The notes below the pieces were generated by a model. The model was not told the DNA's origin. It did not search any database and worked only from the letters and a program-made list of their open reading frames with translations. The position numbers and the translations under genes are program-made. From an uncultured Poribacteria bacterium (GTDB lineage: Bacteria; Poribacteria; WGA-4E; PCPOR2b), in the NCBI GenBank assembly GCA_958296125.1, contig OY282444.1, positions 434,001 through 498,000 of the forward strand: a stretch of DNA of 64,000 nucleotides. Reading direction: 5' to 3'. Numbering within the stretch: the first letter of the stretch is position 1; each line of letters opens with the position of its first letter. Of the stretch, positions 9,099 through 20,595 are shown one piece after another.

Positions 9099-10367
9099 AT
9101 GTTGACTTATTCCCTGGTTAGCACTGCAATCGCTGAAGATCGAAGGACGTTGAGGCAGGGGATGCGTTTCCTTGCCGAAGTTGCTCATAAACACGGTATT
9201 CCTATCACATGGGGGATTGAGGCAACTTCGGCGCGAGCCTTCGCTAAAGATCTAACTGAATGGCACGCCTCCCACGGCGGCGAAGTAACGCTGATGGTCG
9301 ATATTGCGCCAATTTGGGGATCGGGAACGGATTCCAGCGACTTAATCAAATCCGCGGAGCATATCGTGACGATGCGCGAAAAGCTGCCGGATTATATCTC
9401 GTCCGAAAAAGATAGACTCCAAAGGGCAATCGAGTGGGCGAATCCAATTGTCGCGGGGGGTATGCAGAAAAATCACGTTCTGCTTTACGCTTTAGCACAG
9501 GTCGGTTTTGCGGGGCTGTGGGGGTATGGTTGGGGCGATAGAGCGGATGACGGTTGTCCGTTTGGGTGCTTCTTTCCGTCGGTAGACCGCCACAATTTCT
9601 GCGGTGCTTCCACAAGTCGAATTGTCGGCATACCCCATACCTCTCTCCTCCCTCCCCAGACCCCTCTTGGGCCTAAAGAAACGGAAGATACCGATTTTCA
9701 GGCCCAAGTCTTAAACGGAACGGCGCAGCAGGCATTCGATTGTTATGCGGCAAACGCAGGGTGGAACCGTTGGTTGGCTTATATCCAGCGAATTGATGCT
9801 GTGGAGGTCGCATCACTGACATCGGAACAACTCAATCGGTTGGATACATATCTGGCGTATGTGAGCGAGGCACCGGAGACACAGATTATGTCGCTTCCTG
9901 ATGTTGTTCGTTCGCGCCAAGCGATTGGCGAGCAGACGCAGCCAACTTTCCTGCTCACTGATACTGAGATGGAAGGTGAGGAGGAAGTATCAACCACTTC
10001 GGACAAATCAATCCTCTCCTATTACGATACGGAATGTCAGTTAGTCTTTGAAGAAGGCAGGATGGAGCCAATTCGGGTGACAAACTACATCTCACCGCCG
10101 ATCAGTTCACGTAACGGGGCGGAGGTGAACCTACCGCAAATTGAACAGTTTCGTCCCTCGCGATCGCGCAGCCAACTGCGGATGCAGTTTACGTTGGAAT
10201 CCACAAAAGCGATGCCGTATGGGTTAGCTGTCTGGGGCAATCACGCGGGACTCACGCTGGCAGCCTCGAACGCACAGGAAGTAACATGGTTAGACAATCA
10301 GTTGTTATTTGTTCGGGTCAACCTGCAAGCGGGAAAAAACGAAATCGAGGTTGTGTTGACAATTTAA
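9099..10367 (+). CDS. Uncharacterised protein, N-terminal half resembles a polysaccharide-deacetylase-like barrel
   Basis: A 422-residue protein with no signal peptide. The first 190 residues read as alternating strands and helices ('HKHGIPITWGIEATSA', 'HGGEVTLMVDIAP', 'NHVLLYALAQVGFAGLWGYGWG', 'SRIVGIPHTSLLPP') in the manner of NodB-like or related beta/alpha-barrel carbohydrate enzymes, but I cannot point to the full D-H-H metal set, so the link is weak. The last 120 residues look like an all-beta accessory domain ending in 'AGKNEIEVVLTI'. No strong ribosome site precedes the ATG. The NTF2-like gene follows 20 bp downstream with its own good ribosome site. Confidence 0.55.
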   Translation: MLTYSLVSTAIAEDRRTLRQGMRFLAEVAHKHGIPITWGIEATSARAFAKDLTEWHASHGGEVTLMVDIAPIWGSGTDSSDLIKSAEHIVTMREKLPDYISSEKDRLQRAIEWANPIVAGGMQKNHVLLYALAQVGFAGLWGYGWGDRADDGCPFGCFFPSVDRHNFCGASTSRIVGIPHTSLLPPQTPLGPKETEDTDFQAQVLNGTAQQAFDCYAANAGWNRWLAYIQRIDAVEVASLTSEQLNRLDTYLAYVSEAPETQIMSLPDVVRSRQAIGEQTQPTFLLTDTEMEGEEEVSTTSDKSILSYYDTECQLVFEEGRMEPIRVTNYISPPISSRNGAEVNLPQIEQFRPSRSRSQLRMQFTLESTKAMPYGLAVWGNHAGLTLAASNAQEVTWLDNQLLFVRVNLQAGKNEIEVVLTI

Positions 10368-10387
10368 ATAAAGGAGGATTAACAGTC

Positions 10388-10768
10388 GTGAATGCCTACC
10401 AAACGGTTAAAGCCTACTTTGACGCACTCATCGTAGGAGACACAGACCGGCTCATCAAGACGATGTCTTTGGTTGACCACTACGTGAAAATTGGTACGGA
10501 GCCGGGTGAGCATATTGAAGGCGGTAAAAACGCGAGGGATTACTATCAGAGAATTATCACGAATGCAGCGGATATTACGATTGAGTATGAACATCTTGAC
10601 CTTCAGGAGCGGGGAGATGTAGCGTGGTTCTACACCCGCCAGATATGGCGACTCAAGTGGCACGGCGTGCCCGAAGAATTAGCGGTACGATTGACGGGGG
10701 TGCTTGAAAAAGAGGACGGGACATGGAAGTTCGTGCAGATCCACGCTTCGGTCGGCGTTCCTGCATAG
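10388..10768 (+). CDS. NTF2/SnoaL-like small protein
   Basis: The GTG at 10388 is chosen because AAGGAGG lies 10 bases before it; an upstream in-frame ATG would overlap the previous gene and adds a non-conserved tail. The 126-residue product ('VNAYQTVKAYFDALIVGDTDRLIKTM ...' opening, 'ISVEYEHLDLQERGDVAWFYTRQIWR'-like centre, 'EDGTWKFVQIHASV' close) has the alpha-helix plus curved-sheet pattern of the SnoaL / DUF4440 branch of the NTF2 superfamily. These are small-molecule-binding or isomerase-like folds; no catalytic assignment is possible. The closing 'W-K-[FI]-x-Q-x-H-x-S' strand is the most characteristic mark. Confidence 0.75.
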   Translation: MNAYQTVKAYFDALIVGDTDRLIKTMSLVDHYVKIGTEPGEHIEGGKNARDYYQRIITNAADITIEYEHLDLQERGDVAWFYTRQIWRLKWHGVPEELAVRLTGVLEKEDGTWKFVQIHASVGVPA

Positions 10769-10898
10769 CGGCGAGGTATAGAACCATTGCACTGTCATAT
10801 AAATTCTTGACAGATACGTTTAATCTCTCAGACTACTTTTTCTGTTAATCAAGCATGAAGTTTTCCAACTATCCGAGGGCACTAAAAAGGAGATGCTT

Positions 10899-12845
10899 AT
10901 GTCTAAAAAAATCTACGCCTACGGGATGGATGGCTTTATCGTCCCGATGATGAAAAAATTTGTTTCTGAAGGGTGTTTACCGAACTTTGAACGGATGCTC
11001 AAAAATGGTACGGTAAACCAGACCTTTCCGTCTTTCCCGGTCTGGACACCGACGAATTGGGCGACCCTTTCTACCGGTGCTCACACCGGGACCCATGGTG
11101 TCACCCGTTGGCGTGTGGAGGTTGCCCCCGGTGAACGGATTAACAGCTTCGATGGTCGTGCCCCGAATGCCGATCGGATTTGGAATGCCTTAGAACTCGC
11201 TGGCAAAACAAGCGTTGCGGTCCACTACCCGGCAGCCCATCCATCAGGCATCAAATCCGGTTTCGTTGTGGATGGTTTTGGTCACCCCGGGCACGCCAGC
11301 ACCGACTATGAGGTGGCATCGTGTCAAGCCTATACTACGAGCGACGAGATCACTACCGTCGAGATGGACCATGATGGCACGGCTGTCCGTCGGACGCAGC
11401 GCAGCGTTCAACCGATTCCAACTTTATGTCCCGCGGTCGGTTGGGAAAATCTCCCGCCGAGCCAACTGCCTCCCCTTGAATCCGTAATCGAAATCCACGC
11501 ACGTCTCGGCGGTGATGTCAATACCTTCCACCTCCTTGTGGTCGACAGTCGTGGGAGAGGATATGATCGTGTACAGATCTGCAGGGAGAAGGATGGAACC
11601 ACACGAATCGCCGAGACAGCGGTCGGCCAATGGAGTGATTGGGCACGTGAACCCTTCCAGATCGATAACCGAAAACAGGATGCGTCGATTCGGTTTAAGT
11701 TGATGGAACTCACGCCCGACGGGAAAAACTTGAAACTCTACCGTTCACAGGTCACATACGCGAACGGATTCACCTATCCAGATGACCTCGCTGCGGAGCT
11801 AATTGAACGTTTTGGCCCCTATCAGGAGCACGCCTCAATGACCCCTTACACGTCGGGTATGGCAGATTTTGACACCGCCCTTGAGGAGTGTGAATATCAG
11901 GGCATCTGGTTTGCTGATGTTGCTAACTACATGCTGCGTGAGCGTGGGTGCTCGTTTTTTATCTGCCATTGGCATCTCTACGATTATTTGAACCACATCC
12001 ATCTCAACGATGTGGACCCCGTCTGTCCGGGCTACAACCCAAACAATGCGGACAAAGCGATGGACTACTTCCGTCGGGCGTATCAGGTAGGCGACCAGAT
12101 TTTGGGACGCATCTGGGAGGCTGCCGACGATGAAACTTGCGTCGGTGTCCTCGGTGACCATGGGGCTTACCCCGACATTCGGATCGCTAACATCCGGAAG
12201 TTCCTCGTCGATCAGGGGTTCACTGTCCTTAAAGACGGTGCGGCAGGTGTTGAGCGCGATGAGGTGCTAGAGCAAGACATAGATTGGAAGCAGACCCGTG
12301 CCCATCTCAAGGATGACAAAGGCTTTGACATATACATCAACGCCAAACCGGGCCCGACGTTTGACGAAATTGAGCGCGAGCTTCTATTGGCATTGCGGAC
12401 TTGGGTTGATGAAGGGGTTGGACGTACGCCTATCGCCATTGCGCTGCCGAAGCGGGATGCTTATCTCCTCGGTCAGTGGGGGGATCAGTGTGGCGATGTC
12501 ATCTTCGCTTGGGACCATGGTTACGTCAGCGGTTACTACGGTCAGTGGAAGGGAATCGTCGGTGGTGGTGCGGTCGGTGCGCCCGAAGTGTATGGCGCCC
12601 ATCACGGTGGCTTCCTCCCCACCCGAAACGAGGACATCTCCTCTAGCTTTGGAACATTTTTATTGGCTGGGCCGGGGATTAAAAAAGGGTATGAGCGTGA
12701 TTATGATTCACACGGTTACATCCACGCCGCTGATGTTGTTCCCACCTTTTGTCATATTCTCGACACCGCTCCACCGGCGCAAAGCCAAGGTGCCATTGCT
12801 CACGACCTGTTTGAAGGTCACAAGATAGCTCGACAGCGAAAATGA
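10899..12845 (+). CDS. Alkaline-phosphatase-superfamily hydrolase (type I phosphodiesterase / nucleotide pyrophosphatase-like)
   Basis: The second ATG is preferred: AAAAAGGAG ends at 10892, six bases before it, while the first ATG touches the ribosome site. The protein (648 residues) opens with 'YAYGMDGF' and 'PVWTPTNWATLSTGAHTGTHGV', giving the metal-binding Asp and the nucleophile Thr region of the phosphodiesterase/phosphopentomutase-like branch. Later metal ligands are in 'VLGDHGAYPDI' and 'YGAHHGGFLPT'. No signal peptide is seen, so it probably acts in the cytoplasm. Relatives hydrolyse phosphodiesters, phosphonates or nucleotides; the substrate is unknown. A long insertion between metal sites (about residues 130-300) is probably a cap domain. 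Confidence 0.85.
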   Translation: MSKKIYAYGMDGFIVPMMKKFVSEGCLPNFERMLKNGTVNQTFPSFPVWTPTNWATLSTGAHTGTHGVTRWRVEVAPGERINSFDGRAPNADRIWNALELAGKTSVAVHYPAAHPSGIKSGFVVDGFGHPGHASTDYEVASCQAYTTSDEITTVEMDHDGTAVRRTQRSVQPIPTLCPAVGWENLPPSQLPPLESVIEIHARLGGDVNTFHLLVVDSRGRGYDRVQICREKDGTTRIAETAVGQWSDWAREPFQIDNRKQDASIRFKLMELTPDGKNLKLYRSQVTYANGFTYPDDLAAELIERFGPYQEHASMTPYTSGMADFDTALEECEYQGIWFADVANYMLRERGCSFFICHWHLYDYLNHIHLNDVDPVCPGYNPNNADKAMDYFRRAYQVGDQILGRIWEAADDETCVGVLGDHGAYPDIRIANIRKFLVDQGFTVLKDGAAGVERDEVLEQDIDWKQTRAHLKDDKGFDIYINAKPGPTFDEIERELLLALRTWVDEGVGRTPIAIALPKRDAYLLGQWGDQCGDVIFAWDHGYVSGYYGQWKGIVGGGAVGAPEVYGAHHGGFLPTRNEDISSSFGTFLLAGPGIKKGYERDYDSHGYIHAADVVPTFCHILDTAPPAQSQGAIAHDLFEGHKIARQRK

Positions 12846-14747
<1,902 letters not shown>

Positions 14748-14915
14748 AACCGTTTAGGGCATGTTGAAGAAACATCTGCCAGCTAGGATGCGGTGGACAA
14801 TCCACTGTTTGATATTTCCAAAGCAGTAGGATTGCCTGTCCATGGGTGATCATTCAACCATGATGCCCGTCATTCTGAGTTCTATCTGAGTCACCTATCC
14901 GATTTGAGTTACGAT

Positions 14916-15782
14916 ATGAATACCTTTTCAGAGAAGACATTGGTTCACCCTAGCATACATGATTGCAAACCAACCTTATCAGACACAGAGATACTTGAGT
15001 TTCTAAAAAATGGGTATCTCAGGCTTGACGGAGTGGTCCCTGATGATATTAACCAACATGTTCTGAAGTATTGTGATGCAAACCCTGACCTGCTCTATAT
15101 GAATGACATCTTATATGAGGAATGGTTTGTTGAGGAGGTGATGAAGAATACTGAAGTTGCAGGTGCTGTGCGGTCATTGTTGGGCAAAGATTTCCACCTG
15201 CCTGTCCAGATGGTGAACCATCGTGTTGAATGCCCTATCGCATCCGTTGCAGGTTGGCATATTGATGGGAACTACAACTATACCCATGAGTTAAACTTCC
15301 TTCAAGTGTTCTATTATCCACAGGACACACCCATAGAGATGGGACCGACGCAACTTGTACCCGGCACACATCTTGTAAGGCAGAAGTCGAGGTTCATGGG
15401 GCATTTAGGGAATATCAAGAATACAGTATCAACTGATGCGCCAGCAGGTTCTGTGTTCATCACAATTTATCATATCTGGCATCGTCGCCCGTCATCAACT
15501 ATAACTGCAACCCGTAACTTGTTGAAATATTTCTATTGGAGAACCCGTCCACCTAAAAGGGATTGGGCGGTTGACCCTAACTTCGATTTTGCCACTGCTG
15601 ACTATGACAGCCCTGCCGCGAACCTTGTTGAGCAATTCCAAAGTGCAGTGAAAGTGGCAGAGGCATTTCTATGGTTATGCGGTAAACATGAGATATTCCA
15701 AAACTTAGGGGGGCAGAGCTTTCCATTACCTGTCCCCCGAACGGATTTGCCCTATGGGTTTCCTGAAGGGTTAAAAAAGTAG
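14916..15782 (+). CDS. Phytanoyl-CoA dioxygenase family (PhyH) oxygenase
   Basis: A probable Fe(II)/2-oxoglutarate oxygenase of 288 residues. The iron-binding pair is in 'AGWHIDGNYN' (His-x-Asp) and the distal His in 'IYHIWHRR', with a following Arg for 2-oxoglutarate; 'PTQLVPGTH' is the usual family turn. An upstream TTG at 14904 is also in frame; neither start has a clear ribosome site, and I prefer the ATG. It is more AT-rich than guaB next door and separate from the four PhyH genes at 24-28 kb. The substrate cannot be told from sequence. Confidence 0.85.
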   Translation: MNTFSEKTLVHPSIHDCKPTLSDTEILEFLKNGYLRLDGVVPDDINQHVLKYCDANPDLLYMNDILYEEWFVEEVMKNTEVAGAVRSLLGKDFHLPVQMVNHRVECPIASVAGWHIDGNYNYTHELNFLQVFYYPQDTPIEMGPTQLVPGTHLVRQKSRFMGHLGNIKNTVSTDAPAGSVFITIYHIWHRRPSSTITATRNLLKYFYWRTRPPKRDWAVDPNFDFATADYDSPAANLVEQFQSAVKVAEAFLWLCGKHEIFQNLGGQSFPLPVPRTDLPYGFPEGLKK

Positions 15783-15887
15783 TATCTATGAGAGTATGTT
15801 CCATAGGGGGGTCGGATTGCGGTGCCACGTTCGGAATTGATGTAAAAAGGCTGCCACCTATGCGGGAACAATTGTAAAAAATAGTTG

Positions 15888-15916
15888 TTGCATTAATATT
15901 GAAATTGTGCTACTAT
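15888..15916 (+). promoter_or_regulatory. Possible extended -10 promoter before nuoI
   Basis: TTGCAT, a 17-bp spacer and TGC-TACTAT form an extended -10 promoter candidate about 90 bp before the nuoI start. The -35 match is weak (three of six). Confidence 0.35.
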
Positions 15917-16001
15917 TCGATTTGAATTTTAATATCGAAAGGAGAACGGCTTTTCAGCAGAGATTTTTACGCTCAATCATCAAAGCCGCGACACCGTTTG
16001 T

Positions 16002-16547
16002 ATGAAAGTAAATGAAGAGATGTCGTTTTGGGACAGGCTTTATCTCCCTGGACTTATTAAAGGTATGTTTACGACCCTGAAACATATTCCGAAAAAGAAG
16101 TTTACTTATCAGTACCCTGAAGACCCACGTAGTGTTGAAGAGCGCAATGACCGCTATCGTGGTGTTCATAAGCTGCCATTAGACCCGGAGGAAAATGTCA
16201 AATGTGTGGCTTGCTTTATGTGTGCAACAGCCTGTCCGGCAGATTGTATCACCATTAAAGGCGGACCCGCGCCCGAAGGCTGGAAAACGAAAGAAGGTTA
16301 TCAACGCGAAAAATACCCGGAAGTTTTTGAAATCAATATGCTGCGCTGCATCTTCTGTGGATACTGTGTCGAAGCGTGTCCAGAGGATGCGATTCAGATG
16401 ACAGGGATTACACTCCCTCAATACTTTAGAGAAAGACAAAAAGAGGGTGAAGTGCTGGGCGGCTCACGGAAAGATTTCATCTTTGATCGAGACATGCTGA
16501 TAGCTAACAATGATATTCCCGAACAGGGACTGCACCCTGATTCATAG
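16002..16547 (+). CDS. nuoI: NADH-quinone oxidoreductase subunit I-like ferredoxin protein
   Basis: A 181-residue protein with two [4Fe-4S] motifs: CVACFMCATACPADC (about 66-80) and CIFCGYCVEACPED (about 114-127), spaced as in NuoI, the subunit that carries clusters N6a and N6b in complex I. The N-terminal 'LPGLIKGMFTTLKHI' and 'YPEDPRSVEERNDRYRGVHKL' are also NuoI-like. It is cut off from any other nuo gene in this window, so complex I genes must be scattered, or this copy serves another hydrogenase-like or quinone-linked complex. An internal ATG at 16020 (MSFWDRL) is an alternative start. Confidence 0.9.
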   Translation: MKVNEEMSFWDRLYLPGLIKGMFTTLKHIPKKKFTYQYPEDPRSVEERNDRYRGVHKLPLDPEENVKCVACFMCATACPADCITIKGGPAPEGWKTKEGYQREKYPEVFEINMLRCIFCGYCVEACPEDAIQMTGITLPQYFRERQKEGEVLGGSRKDFIFDRDMLIANNDIPEQGLHPDS

Positions 16548-16571
16548 CACCCAAACAATAGCACCCAAACA
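16545..16571. repeat. Tandem 13-bp duplication at the nuoI stop codon
   Basis: TAGCACCCAAACA occurs twice with a period of 14 bp; the first copy begins with the nuoI stop codon, so the second brings a second stop-like TAG just downstream. Confidence 0.8.
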
Positions 16572-16682
16572 TGAGTTTCCCTTCGGTGGGCGTGTGGTGG
16601 GGTAGACTCCACCCGACAGAATGTGCAGAAATTTTTTCAGATACTTAAACAGAAAATACGCACATCTCGACATGAACTTTTA

Positions 16683-16740
16683 GGGCAAGGCTTCCCATAC
16701 CTCTGAGATACAGTACGGGACAGAATTGCCCATTTTTTTA
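16683..16740 (+). terminator. Candidate intrinsic terminator downstream of nuoI
   Basis: GGGCAA (16683-16688) pairs with TTGCCC (16726-16731), directly followed by seven T. The loop is long (37 nt) but includes a further CCC/GGG pairing. It ends 17 bp before the next start codon, so it could work as an attenuator for the 961-residue gene as well as a terminator. Confidence 0.4.
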
Positions 16741-16756
16741 TTAGATACGTTAGGAA

Positions 16757-19642
16757 ATGACTTTGGACAAAGACCAACCGAATCAAATTCAAGACCTATC
16801 CCTAAATTTTAGTTCAGATTCTCTTTTCGCTTTAACAGATAAGATAAAAGCGAGCGTTGAAGGACGACTGAGTTGGGGCGACACCTTTGGGATGGGACTT
16901 GGCGCGAAGAATGACAAATACTTGCTCATCTGGACGCCGAAAAAATCGTCCGAAGGGCAGATTCTCCCTGGATTCGACTCGGAAGACGGACAGCTCACCC
17001 TGAAAATGAAACCGCGACCTGGGGCTTGGATTTCTTGGATTGACGAGCTCAAAGTTGCGACGGAAGCGAAAGATGACCATGACCGCGTCCGCAGAAGTGT
17101 GCAAGAGTTGGAGCGTAACACACGCCAAGTGACGGACTTCGCCGATGGGGTTCTCAAAGATATCACCACCGTACATCTAGGTAAATCTCTCACGTTGTCG
17201 GAGATGGTGCAAGAGGTTTTGAAGGTTGAGTTCACAATACCAACCACTGTCAAAACCGGCGGCTATGTCCTCGCATCGTCTCAAGGAACCGCACCCGGAT
17301 TAGCGAAGGTCATTATTCCAGAACAGACGAATATTCATGGTGTGCATCTGAACGAGGATGAACTGCTCGATTCAATCGCCAAAAGTGACTACGATCAGCT
17401 CTTGGTCATTCACCGTACGCATATCAAGCCCTATCCTGATCTGCTTGATATTAACTACTGTTTAAGGCTTAGTGAGTACCTCCAAGGTAAATCGACACCG
17501 GCAGAGGAGGGACAGAGCAAACCGCCTCATCCTGTACAAGGCTTAAGACCGATAGCGGTATTTCCAACAGCAGCTATCTATAATCCGCTGTCTCCGGACA
17601 GTATCGAATTCGTAGTCACCACACTCACTGGTGATTACGAAGCGATTCGTGAAGCCGTTACCGAATCCTCCTCGATCATTGATGAATACGCGGCGCAGGC
17701 AAACCAGCGCGCACACGAAATCATGACGAATTTCCAAGGGCGCATCGACAGTCGGCTTCAAGCACTTACGCTCCAACCGGGGCAACGGATTTATGAAAGG
17801 GTCTGGGACGACTTAGCGATTAACGAACTGCGGAATCAGTTATTTGAATTTAGCGATTTTTTTGGTAGGTATATTGGTGAACACTTGGATGAAGCTAATG
17901 TGGAATCCAAGAAAGCGTCGCTTAGGCGCAGTATTGATTCAATCATTGAAACATGGCAGCTACAAGATTCGCGTCAAACTACTATCAGATACCTCATTTT
18001 ATCTGGCTACAAATTGGCGAATCAGGTGCTAGATCAAGCGACTGGACTTTTCTACGACCTTGTATTTGAAAAGCACTTTATCGAGTCCGGGCTGCTTAGT
18101 ACCGTTGAGTTGATGCTGCTTGAGGACGGGGAACTTCTGGAGGAAATTCGCTTGCCAGAATGGACAGACAAGACGGTGCAAGAACGACTCCACCGCCTCG
18201 CGTTGAATCCGACCATCCATCCCAAACAGACTGAAAGACTTCGGAACTTATGGATAGAATTGCTGGAGATTGCGAATTTTGCGAGCAGGTATCAACAGCA
18301 ATTTGAATCCATTCTTAGACCGCTATCTGATGTTCTGTTGATGCCTAAGCACCCCCAAGCCGATACGTCTTCGGGGGGAAATTCGAGGTCACGTCACATC
18401 TCGCTCCGGAGGGGAAATACTTTTGAAGGATTTGGGATTCCCGAAAAAATGTTTGAGGGCGTTCTGAGTCGCTTCCACGACAATTTCCCCGTGATTAAAC
18501 GTTGGATTCAGAATACTCCGGCAGAACGGAGCGAACATGAACCGTATTATAGGACACTGTGGGCGATACTCACTGAGGGGATGGTTCGAGAGTATCTCTG
18601 CGACGATTTCCAGCCAATTTTCGACATTAATCTGAGTCTCCCGTTAGAAACGAAGCGATTGATGGATCTCGTGCTTGGCGGGAAAATCGTTATACGCAAC
18701 GAGAAAGATTTAAATACCCTTAAACGGAATCTTGACCGCGCCTTACAAGCGAAAATTGGTCGTGGGTTACAGGAAATTAGCACACCCACCATGCTGAATA
18801 TTCATAGCGATACCACCCTATGTACACTTCGTGAGGAATTGCTAACATACCAGCAGACGCTTGATAAACAACTGGTTCGCGCAACGAATCCTAAAACCCA
18901 GAAGAAGCGAGGCAAAGCGAAAAAGGGGCGGAGAAAGGGTCAATCTCCCGAATCCGCCGCAAAGGTGATAGCGGCGATCGAAGAGGAAAAACCGAAGATT
19001 GCCGAACTGATAGAGTTCCTGAATTCCTATACCGATGCGCCGTTAACGCTGCTAGAGACAGCAATCACTCCGCATTCTCAGCAACTCAATCAGATACGGG
19101 AGCATCAGGTACTGAATTTCGATCTGCAATCGCTGCCGCCCATTGAAGATACATGGCTGGAGAACGTGAAATCGCCTGATGAGTACCCGAACTTACGCGC
19201 ATTCCTGTTTGAAAATAAGCTGCCTATTTCTACCACCGGGCGGGCGTTGACGAAGCTGAGAAGGATTTTTCCTGGCCCCACCGATGCGGGGGATTCTTCG
19301 GTGAATGTGTTTAATATCGCCGTGGACCTACTCCAGGAGTTAAAAGCCCTTCAAGACATCGGCTATGAAGGCGATGTCCTGAAACGATATGCAAGCTACA
19401 TTTCTGAAAAGTTATGGCGGTGGGAACTGACGCAGATTACAAAGACAGAGTTACCCATCCTGATCAAAGAAAAGGTGTTATCCTCGATAATCTGCTACGA
19501 GAAGGAGGTCGAAGTACTCCTAGAGTACGTTGAACGCTACGAGCGGTTATTAGAAACAAAGCTTGCCCCTGAATCTGAGATGGATAAACAGCGTGAATTG
19601 CTAGAAGAAAACTTCCAGACGCTCGCTGAAACGCTTTTATGA
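16757..19642 (+). CDS. Large uncharacterised protein, 961 residues
   Basis: I do not recognise this protein. It has no signal peptide or membrane segment. The N-terminal 200 residues are mixed ('RLSWGDTFGMGLGAKNDKYLLIWTPKK' looks like paired strands); from about 290 onward it is mostly charged, helical and rich in Glu, Leu and Arg. A very basic linker (about 712-728, KKRGKAKKGRRKGQ) divides the last quarter and could bind nucleic acid or another acidic partner. Codon use looks like that of the neighbours. The 'TAGGAA' before the ATG sits too close for a normal ribosome site. The next gene begins 46 bp downstream. Confidence 0.75.
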   Translation: MTLDKDQPNQIQDLSLNFSSDSLFALTDKIKASVEGRLSWGDTFGMGLGAKNDKYLLIWTPKKSSEGQILPGFDSEDGQLTLKMKPRPGAWISWIDELKVATEAKDDHDRVRRSVQELERNTRQVTDFADGVLKDITTVHLGKSLTLSEMVQEVLKVEFTIPTTVKTGGYVLASSQGTAPGLAKVIIPEQTNIHGVHLNEDELLDSIAKSDYDQLLVIHRTHIKPYPDLLDINYCLRLSEYLQGKSTPAEEGQSKPPHPVQGLRPIAVFPTAAIYNPLSPDSIEFVVTTLTGDYEAIREAVTESSSIIDEYAAQANQRAHEIMTNFQGRIDSRLQALTLQPGQRIYERVWDDLAINELRNQLFEFSDFFGRYIGEHLDEANVESKKASLRRSIDSIIETWQLQDSRQTTIRYLILSGYKLANQVLDQATGLFYDLVFEKHFIESGLLSTVELMLLEDGELLEEIRLPEWTDKTVQERLHRLALNPTIHPKQTERLRNLWIELLEIANFASRYQQQFESILRPLSDVLLMPKHPQADTSSGGNSRSRHISLRRGNTFEGFGIPEKMFEGVLSRFHDNFPVIKRWIQNTPAERSEHEPYYRTLWAILTEGMVREYLCDDFQPIFDINLSLPLETKRLMDLVLGGKIVIRNEKDLNTLKRNLDRALQAKIGRGLQEISTPTMLNIHSDTTLCTLREELLTYQQTLDKQLVRATNPKTQKKRGKAKKGRRKGQSPESAAKVIAAIEEEKPKIAELIEFLNSYTDAPLTLLETAITPHSQQLNQIREHQVLNFDLQSLPPIEDTWLENVKSPDEYPNLRAFLFENKLPISTTGRALTKLRRIFPGPTDAGDSSVNVFNIAVDLLQELKALQDIGYEGDVLKRYASYISEKLWRWELTQITKTELPILIKEKVLSSIICYEKEVEVLLEYVERYERLLETKLAPESEMDKQRELLEENFQTLAETLL

Positions 19643-19688
19643 ACCCGCTGGCTGAAGGTTTCAAGCCCCAACTGTTGGATGGTTAGAA

Positions 19689-20573
19689 ATGAAGATAAGC
19701 CTCCTCGGAGGGGGAAGTTGTATTGCTCCTATTGCATCAACAATTGGTCACTTAAACCTCTTGTCTGAGGTTGTTTGGGTAGACGACAGACCGGGGTTAC
19801 TCCGCGATAGCCTACAAGACCTGAAACAAGCACTTGCCATCGGAGGGTCTGACACTGAGTTGCGCGTGACTCAAGAATGGTCGGCACTGGCAGATTCCCA
19901 GATTGTGATTCTACTTCCCCACACATCACGCCCTATTCAAACGCAACGCCGATCAAATGCCTCGCTAGCTCGACAGTTTGCTCGGCACATCAAACGGTAT
20001 GCGTCGAGTGCGCGGGTCATCGTCGCAATGCCTTCGGCATGTTCACTCGCTTTTTATGTTGATTGTGAACTTGAGGCGGAAGCAAGCCAAGTGATCGGGC
20101 TTTCTGGCGGGATAGGGTGCGCGTATCTGAAAACTCAGATTGCCCATCAACTGAGCGTTTCTGTGCAAGATGTTGCGGTGCTTGCCATCGGGAATGATGA
20201 GACAATCTACCCGCTTCCGCAATACTGCCGTGTAAATGGCATACCACTGGATGAGTTATTAGGCGCAAGGCAGATTGATGCGTTGACGGAGACGGTGAAG
20301 GATATACATAAAAAATCGAGCACCATAGATACGCCATATACGCTTGCTGCTTGGATTTCACAAATTGTCACAGCAATTGCCTTGGACAAGAAGCGAATCA
20401 TGTGCGTCAGCTCCCTGATTCAATCGAGCGCGGCGCGAGTTTACCTCAATGTTCCGACGCAGATTAGCCGGAATGGGGCTGAATCGATACTTCAACTCGA
20501 TTTGACTGACACCCAGCGCGAACAGTTTACCCAACTGGTAGCGAAAAGCGTTAAAGAACAAAGATCATTTTAG
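19689..20573 (+). CDS. Malate/lactate dehydrogenase-fold protein lacking the catalytic Asp-His relay
   Basis: A 294-residue protein whose C-terminal half follows malate dehydrogenase closely: 'PQYCRVNGIPLDELL' and the final 'VPTQISRNGAESILQLDLTDTQREQF' match the family. The N-terminal nucleotide loop is GGGSCI in place of GAGNVG. In the active-site loop an Arg-x5-Arg pair (81 and 87) is kept with the family spacing. The catalytic His motif GGHGD is replaced by AIGND (166-170), the Asp/third Arg segment LDSARF by LSGGIG, and the NPVD turn by MPSA. It is therefore unlikely to oxidise malate in the usual way; a sensor or repurposed enzyme is an inference. It sits 22 bp before an XdhC-like gene. 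Confidence 0.75.
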   Translation: MKISLLGGGSCIAPIASTIGHLNLLSEVVWVDDRPGLLRDSLQDLKQALAIGGSDTELRVTQEWSALADSQIVILLPHTSRPIQTQRRSNASLARQFARHIKRYASSARVIVAMPSACSLAFYVDCELEAEASQVIGLSGGIGCAYLKTQIAHQLSVSVQDVAVLAIGNDETIYPLPQYCRVNGIPLDELLGARQIDALTETVKDIHKKSSTIDTPYTLAAWISQIVTAIALDKKRIMCVSSLIQSSAARVYLNVPTQISRNGAESILQLDLTDTQREQFTQLVAKSVKEQRSF

Positions 20574-20595
20574 CTGACCTGATGCGAGGGAAAAA

